Shown: positions 58,658 through 64,000 of the stretch, in pieces | How the letters are laid out: each line of letters starts with the position of its first letter | Numbering within the stretch: the stretch's first letter is position 1 | From: Metallyticus violacea | Lineage: Eukaryota > Arthropoda > Insecta > Mantodea > Metallyticidae | Assembly: GCA_030762175.1 (NCBI GenBank) | Contig: CM060831.1 | Span: 72,707,501 to 72,771,500 of the forward strand | Reading direction: 5' to 3' | DNA length: 64,000 nt | The notes under the pieces: generated by a model | Databases searched by the model: none | Told to the model about the DNA's origin: nothing | What the model saw: only the letters and a program-made list of their open reading frames with translations | Made by a program: the position numbers and the translations under genes

Positions 58658-59310
58658 TGAAGCGGTTTGGTAGATGGACCAATGATCGCTTCGCCGTTGT
58701 TGCCCACGCTTCAATGACAACAATTTCCCAGGGTGAATGGGTGAATAGGTTATTGTTTCGTACTCAACAGGATTGGGAGAGGAGTTGAATATATTGGTAC
58801 TTTATTGTGTTCAAAATCTTTCGCGTCCTCTGGTGTTTTGCGTACGATAGACTTAGCTAGCCAAATACAAGCTCAGCTGCCGTAAGTGGAATTTAGAGGT
58901 GAAACCGAGTATTCCGTTGTGTCGCGGTATATATCTTACAACTGAGTGCCTGCGTCAGAACCGGAATAACAAGTGATTCTCGCCTCGTGCGAAACTAGAG
59001 ATGAGTTCCGCGGCGTGTGAAACTGAAAACTGTTTAATTGATAATTGCACATGTCAAATGAGAACAGTCTCTCACAGCGTGTAGAACTTATCTGCGTCTG
59101 AGCTGATTCTGCGAACTGCGTAACTGATGTGTGAATTGAGTGACTGATGCCTCAGGGGAGCAAACGCCGCATTATATACTCGAGTTAAATTAACGTTGGC
59201 TTCACTAAGCCACGGGATCACACAGGCAAGCACAAGTTTCACGTCTATTTTTAAAAGTTCAAACATACATTTACCATTTGCGGGTTTAAGTTCACCTGCC
59301 ACACGTGTCA
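58658..59310 (-). repeat. Ty3/gypsy-like long terminal repeat (5' LTR, minus orientation)
   Basis: Read on the minus strand, this 653-base segment begins TGACACGTG and ends GCTTCA, satisfying TG...CA. It carries a TATA box and an arthropod initiator, then an AATAAA poly(A) signal (complement of 58801-58806). A primer-binding-site-like sequence follows directly. Only one LTR and a short leader were found; gag-pol is absent, so the element is truncated. The alternative is the promoter and first exon of a host gene on the minus strand, with the donor at 58412 as its exon end. I favour the LTR because of the end dinucleotides and the primer-binding site. Confidence 0.5.
59142..59178 (-). promoter_or_regulatory. 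TATA plus initiator core promoter
   Basis: On the minus strand TATATAAT (complement of 59171-59178) lies about 31-33 bases before ATCAGTC (complement of 59142-59148), whose TCAGT is the canonical arthropod initiator. The spacing is right for a pol II start at about 59145. A second ATCAGTTA occurs about 20 bases downstream. Confidence 0.6.
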
Positions 59311-59349
59311 TTTGCTATTTTTTGAAAATTTAATTTGTTGACATTGGCT

Positions 59350-60200
59350 TGTTTCAAGGTAATTGTACAATTGCTTGTCGAGTTCAAAGACCTAACGATT
59401 TTTTAGACCTTGTGTTTATTAACCCTCCAACGGAAGTCCTTTTAAAAGTGACTGCAAATTCGATCTTCAGGTTTATTCTTCCCTTTGTATGGAGTTTCAT
59501 GGCTTATTTGGCTTTTCAAACTACCGTAACAGAAAATGTGAAAGAGCTTTCTCTTTTGTCGACATACAATTCACATCTTAACGTTACACCGTATTAACAC
59601 ACATGATATCTACATTATTATTTACAACAAATAAAATATGATAATTAGGTTTGCAATATACAAATTATATGTATTATATTTATATTTTAGTAGGGATGGC
59701 CATTGAGGACCATTTCATAATTAACACGCTTTGTTCTATGACTGTAATAATTATGAACGGATATTAATCGATTGATCAAATCTTAGATTATTACTTTCAA
59801 CTGAACAATGTACACTTTTGGAAAGGTCCTGACGTGCAGTCACGATGGTGCAGGGAGGAAAATGTCTTCTTGAATGAAGATTAGCGAAAATATTAAGCTC
59901 AATATTCACGTTTTACTAAGTTACACCATGAGCAAATTGCGTGACTGTCACCTCCGTCCGAGTAAAGCGATGCATGCATGCTTCACGAATCTAAAAGTAC
60001 TACAAAATTACCATAAACATAGGCTTATCCTTGTGTAGTGCAGGCAAGTTACATAGCGTTTACTTGAAAGAGCTCGCAGGCTCAAATTATTGTTCTGCAT
60101 AACAAATTTGTAACCAACTTTAAGTTTACATCATTAATGCTTTAATGAACAGGAACCTCTATTCAATGCTATTAATTGCCTTACAATATAACGATCACTG
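59350..60200. other. stretch without recognised gene
   Basis: An 82-codon plus-strand frame at 59349-59597 shows a hydrophobic patch but no known motif; probably chance. Confidence 0.4.
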
Positions 60201-60287
60201 TCAATGAATATACCCGAATATAAGACGGCCCCAATTAACAAGACAATTGCTTTTCCACTGACTTCTGTAGGATTTTATATTTTAAGG

Positions 60288-61676
60288 TACGAGGGTAGAT
60301 CCTTAAGTTTCCGGTCTAACCGTTTTCTAGGTATGATAAAGACAAAAGTTATATTTCACTTTTCAACATGGTCACCCTTTATTGCAATATAGTTCTCATA
60401 CCCTTGAATTAACATTTCAATCCCCCCCCCTTCCAAAATAGTCAGAAGTCTTGTCTGCAAAATGGACATAAACAGCACCCATCACTTATTTGTCACATAT
60501 TTCCTTCCCTTCCTCGAAGGTCCTTCTTCAGTTTTGAGAAGAGGAAACAGTCGCTAGGAGCTAGACCTGGGTTGTAGGATGGATGGTCCATCTCTTTGAA
60601 GCCACATTTCTTCACAGCTTCCTTTGCAACAAGAGCTGTGCGCATAGGCGCGTAGTTGTGAAAAAGGCGAACACCACCACTCAGCTTTCCTTGATTTTTC
60701 TCTTATAATGTTTCAAGAGGTGTAGGCGTCTGGATAATCAATTTATTTTAAGTTATGGTTTTTATTTCTGTTTGTTTTATTAGATTTTTTGTTTAGAATC
60801 TAGTATAAGTTAAGTAATATTCTATTAATTTGATGGAAGCACGTAGTCTGTGCAGTAGGCCAGCAAAGTACTCCACATTTACTGTGGTGTTCCCCTGCTT
60901 GAAGTCAAGGAAGCGTATTCCTTCACAGTGCCAAAATATTGCGGCCATGATTTTCTTGGTTGACCTTGGTCTTTAGAGGCGGTGCTTCGCCATGTTTACG
61001 CCACTCCATTGATTCTCTTTTGGACAAGAGGACCTGAGTTTCATCTTCTGTAACAAAGGTTTGCAGAACTTCTCTCTCGTTACCAATGCAGAGCTCCAAA
61101 AATGCTTTATAACAGATGACTCGTTGCTGCTTTTGGATTGAGAAAAGAAGTCTAGACACCCTTATTCATGTTTATACGTTCATGAATATTTCGAAGGATT
61201 GTTTTAGAAAGACTCAACCTCGCTGCTATTTCTGTAACTCTTAGCCGCCGGTCATCCATAATTTCTTCTTCCACAAGAGCGAAACTTTCAGGAGTGAGCA
61301 CCACCCAGAGCCGAACTGCACACTCTTCGTCCACAATATTTTCTAGACCCATTCGAAAAATTTTGGCCTATTCTTTTACGGTAGAATGAGGTGGATGCTT
61401 CTCCATATAAACGGTCCAATCGCTGTTTAATTTCATTTGGAGTAAGTCCTTCTTTTGTGAAGAACTTAATAAAAGCTCGATACTTCATTTTGAACATGTC
61501 ACAATGTTCTACACATAGCCTTCTTTATGCAACTATATCTGAACAACTGAATACAGCGGAGTGGAAATTAAAGTTGCAACTATTTACTTAACAGATGAGG
61601 TATGACGCTAGATAAGATTTTTGTGAAGGCGATAGTCCTTATTGGCGAGGCCAGAAACTTTTGGATCTACTCTATG
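60288..61676 (-). mobile_element. mariner transposon, near full length, with terminal inverted repeats
   Basis: The left end GAGGGTAGATCCTTAAGTTT (from 60291) is inversely matched by the right end at 61651-61674, which reads on the minus strand as AGAGTAGATCCAAAAGTTTC. The length of about 1.39 kb is near that of an autonomous mariner, partly because of an AT-rich insertion of about 115 bases (about 60715-60835). The transposase is on the minus strand and broken. Confidence 0.8.
60455..61500 (-). pseudogene. mariner transposase pseudogene (all domains recognisable)
   Basis: In order on the minus strand: the N-terminal HTH segment KYRAFIKFFTKEGLTPNEIK (from about 61494); the second HTH segment DDRRLRVTEIAARLSLSKTI (about 61260-61200); TFVTEDETQV, with the first catalytic Asp; and MEWRKHGEAPPLKTKV. 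Then come the ENHGRNILAL / FWHCEGIRFLDFKQGNTTVN strand, LSGGVRLFHNYAP where the family has HDNAP, and HPSYNPGLAPSDCFLF with the third Asp. The second catalytic Asp is replaced by Asn. Frame changes occur near 61345, 61155 and 60945, a short insertion separates RASIK from the HDNAP-type strand, and a stop follows the third motif. It is the same subfamily as the fragment at 1-146. Confidence 0.88.
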
Positions 61677-61679
61677 TTG

Positions 61680-62440
61680 ATCAAATCAAAGACAAATATA
61701 TATTTATACATTTTGGAATATTTACTTAGAACAACAATAATGCTGAAGTTCTTGTATAAGAATGATCTTGCAGTGTGCCGTTGGGAAGGCACATCAATTA
61801 AATTTAACATGGAAAATGTCCAGAAGTGTACAGAAAGTTACTTTACCTCCAATGACAACACTCGCATGCTTCTTCATCACTCGCAATTCATTCAAAATTT
61901 CATCAATGCCAGTAGTGTCTTCCACTTATTGCCATAGAAGATCACCCTCCTTGCCGTCTAAGTGTTAACAAGCGAATCGGAAACGCCTGTGATCAGAGCT
62001 GTATGTCATTGCACTTATTTGTTATTGTTTCACGTCGAGTGAACTGCGTGCGAGCACTACAAAAGTGTGCTATATTTGTTCTTAGTTCCATGTCAGATAA
62101 GTTACGTAAAGGAGAAACATCTGAGCATCGCAGTATTATGAGACGTCAAAAATAAACCAATACAAAATTACGATTGCTTACAATAATCTAATGGGCATAG
62201 GGATAATTACCAATGATCTATAATCACTGAAAAAAGTATTTAGCGATTTTGTTCTGCTAATAGTAAAAATTGTATTGGTTATCGTAATGTATTGTAGTAC
62301 AAATTATTTTCTTGTCGGTCAACCTATTCTCATATTTTCTCTCTTTCCCTGCTACTATGGGCTCATAATGGCAAGAGACTCGCCATGACTGTTATATAAC
62401 TGTTAGACGTACGATATAAATGCAATGACCCTCCTGGTTT
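61680..62440. other. stretch with an exon-like patch, not called as a gene
   Basis: The minus strand at about 61930-61843 reads VEDTTGIDEILNELRVMKKH and then ASVVIGG, followed by GTAAAGTAAC, a plausible splice donor. A stop lies just upstream. Two overlapping plus-strand frames (61602-61968) have no motif. Confidence 0.25.
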
Positions 62441-62519
62441 TATACGAATATAAAACGACCCTACTTTTCAAAATTTAAAAACGGGGGAAAAAATTGCGTC
62501 TTATATTCGGATAAATACA

Positions 62520-64000
62520 TAGACACGGTGAAACATTTATGAACTTTTCTCTGTGACTTTCTGTGTATGTTACTGTATTTTGTTTACTTTCCCTGAGAAG
62601 AGTGTTACATTTAAAAATAATATTCTAAAATACCTAGTAATATTGTAAACCTTGCATAAACTTGACTAATACCACGACTAGAGAAATGCTCAACCTATTT
62701 CTCTAATGGTGAATCGCTATGCTAGAAGGCAGTATAGGGAGAGTTGTTAAATGTTTAATAGTTTTAAATAATTTTACAAGAAAAGTTTAATTCAAGTTTT
62801 ATGCAAAATATTTTATCTCTAAAACATTAGATATATAAAGCATAAAACTCCACTATTATTACAATAAGAATAAATAAGGGGCATTGTAAGGAACGATTTT
62901 TAAAATGCTTACAACTTACTGGTGAAATGAATTATTAAAAGTTCAGGGAAGTTCATTTAGTACCATTTTGGACGCAAGTTTTAAACGACACAAGAGACAA
63001 TGACATTAAGTTTCTAGCCGATAATGGTTGCACCATCAATGCGATGCAAACAGCGATGTCCAACTTCCTAGCTTTAATGAACAATTATTTATATCTTGTG
63101 TGTGATCGAGCAATATTTTGTAAACAAACTGTATTTCTCTGTTGACTCATTCTGTTCAGTTCTGATGAAACATACAAACTAGCACAATTGAGATATGCAC
63201 AAAAGTCATTGACTGAACTTCAGTTAATGTGTTTAATTTTTATATATTTTTTTGTTATTTGTCTTGAACTTTTTGAGTAATTTCAAACATCACCTTGCTA
63301 TTGTGCAAACAATTTGATTTATATGCATCCTCAGTAACAGTTAACATAACACCAGAGAGAGAGAGAGAGAGAGCGAAAGAACTTTCAAAAGACAGCTAAT
63401 TATTAAATTTAAGTGCATTTTCATTAATATCAACGCTAATATTTACAAAAATTCCGTTGTTGGTTTTAGAACTGTAATAACCCCATGAATTTATTTTTAA
63501 AAATATAAAATGGGCTATGCTTTAATACCAGTACAAAACAACTATACACCTTAGCTTGTTCCACGTACGTACTATTGCAACCAAATCTTTAAAATATTTA
63601 TTTTTGATACCTTGTGCTTAATTCTAGAAAAGAGTTGAGTTATGAAGTGTGCTAGAAAGAAAACTCCTAGAAAGTGGCCGGAAAAAGATATCTTCAAGTA
63701 CGGGAGTAAATAATTTACAAATATTTTGATTTATTTAACAATCAGCAAAGTTCACAAGCAAAAATAAGTTTAACATTGACTTTTCCACAATAATATTCTC
63801 AATGACATAACCTGAAAACAATTAATTCGGTGCACCTTAAAAATATGTGTTTTTAAAATTTAAGATACTATATAAATTATTGGAATAATGCATTTTACAA
63901 ATCTAGCTTTTAGTGTTACTCTAATTTGATATTTTAAAAAAATAATACAGCGTACAAGTTTCTACTTCAATTAAATATAACAACGTACTTAAAAGCAACA
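62520..64000. other. AT-rich stretch, nothing recognised
   Basis: Only a (GA)n tract at 63353-63374 stands out. Confidence 0.5.
63353..63374. repeat. (GA)n microsatellite
   Basis: About 11 AG/GA units. Confidence 0.95.

Larger units (their letters stand above)
60213..62510. mobile_element. possible pogo-like element interrupted by a mariner insertion
   Basis: CCCGAATATAAGACG at 60213-60227 is matched in inverse orientation by CGTCTTATATTCGG at 62497-62510. Terminal motifs of this kind occur in pogo/Tigger-type transposons. The 1.39-kb mariner lies inside, leaving about 0.9 kb of other sequence. A second direct-orientation variant, ACGAATATAAAACG at 62444-62457, forms a 70-base hairpin-capable unit with the right end. 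The two ends may therefore belong to separate small elements. Confidence 0.3.

Noticed and set aside
1..64000. CRISPR array, bacterial operon, rRNA or mitochondrial insertion
   Set aside because: No regularly spaced repeats, no prokaryotic gene packing or ribosome-binding sites, and no rRNA or mitochondrial gene sequence was recognised.

Overview
The window is AT-rich eukaryotic DNA with no recognisable host gene. It holds no long open reading frame, no rRNA or intact tRNA gene, and no bacterial-style gene packing. It contains microsatellites, several tRNA-derived SINEs flanked by target-site duplications, and many decayed Tc1/mariner-superfamily transposons. This suggests an intergenic or large-intron region of an arthropod, most likely an insect. 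A cockroach or termite (Blattodea) is my best guess from the general look of the repeats, but that is inference and could not be checked.

Layout. 0-3 kb: two mariner fragments joined head to head at the left edge, a weak LTR-like stretch, and a full-length SINE (family 1, minus). 3-12 kb: a Tc1-like transposase remnant (4.4-4.8 kb), the C-terminal part of an IS630-like transposase (7.15-8.0 kb), two SINE-1 copies truncated inside the tRNA head (9.3 and 10.4 kb), and a complete but dead mariner-type element with terminal inverted repeats (10.84-11.69 kb). 12-20 kb: a SINE-2 tail, a third SINE family (14.7 kb), an internally deleted DUF4817-type transposon with both ends intact (17.80-18.65 kb), and the first copy of a repeat with inward-facing tRNA-like modules at both ends (18.8-19.3 kb). 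20-28 kb: two ATT-type microsatellites, one a perfect palindrome; another transposase pseudogene (21.5-22.0 kb); a non-LTR retrotransposon 3' fragment (23.0-23.8 kb); a SINE-1 remnant; and the second copy of the double-ended repeat (27.5-27.9 kb). 28-45 kb: transposase crumbs, SINEs of three families, and three independent two-copy tandem duplications (36.9, 39.6 and 43.2 kb). 45-58 kb: mostly featureless AT-rich DNA, a SINE-1 (49.0 kb), a long GTA/GTG array, a second copy of the non-LTR fragment (53.6-54.0 kb), and an unidentified decayed coding stretch (54.2-54.7 kb). 58-64 kb: a Ty3/gypsy-like LTR with a degenerate tRNA-Lys primer-binding site and a TATA/initiator core promoter, then a nearly full-length mariner pseudogene lying between possible pogo-like ends.

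None of the coding remnants looks functional: every one carries frameshifts, stops, truncation or a lost catalytic residue. The genes therefore do not work together. The window is a record of at least six DNA-transposon insertions, one LTR element, one non-LTR family in two copies, and at least four tRNA-derived SINE families. The most unusual items are the double-ended tRNA-like repeat, the SINE copies truncated within their promoter yet bounded by target-site duplications, and the unidentified decayed ORF at 54.2-54.7 kb.
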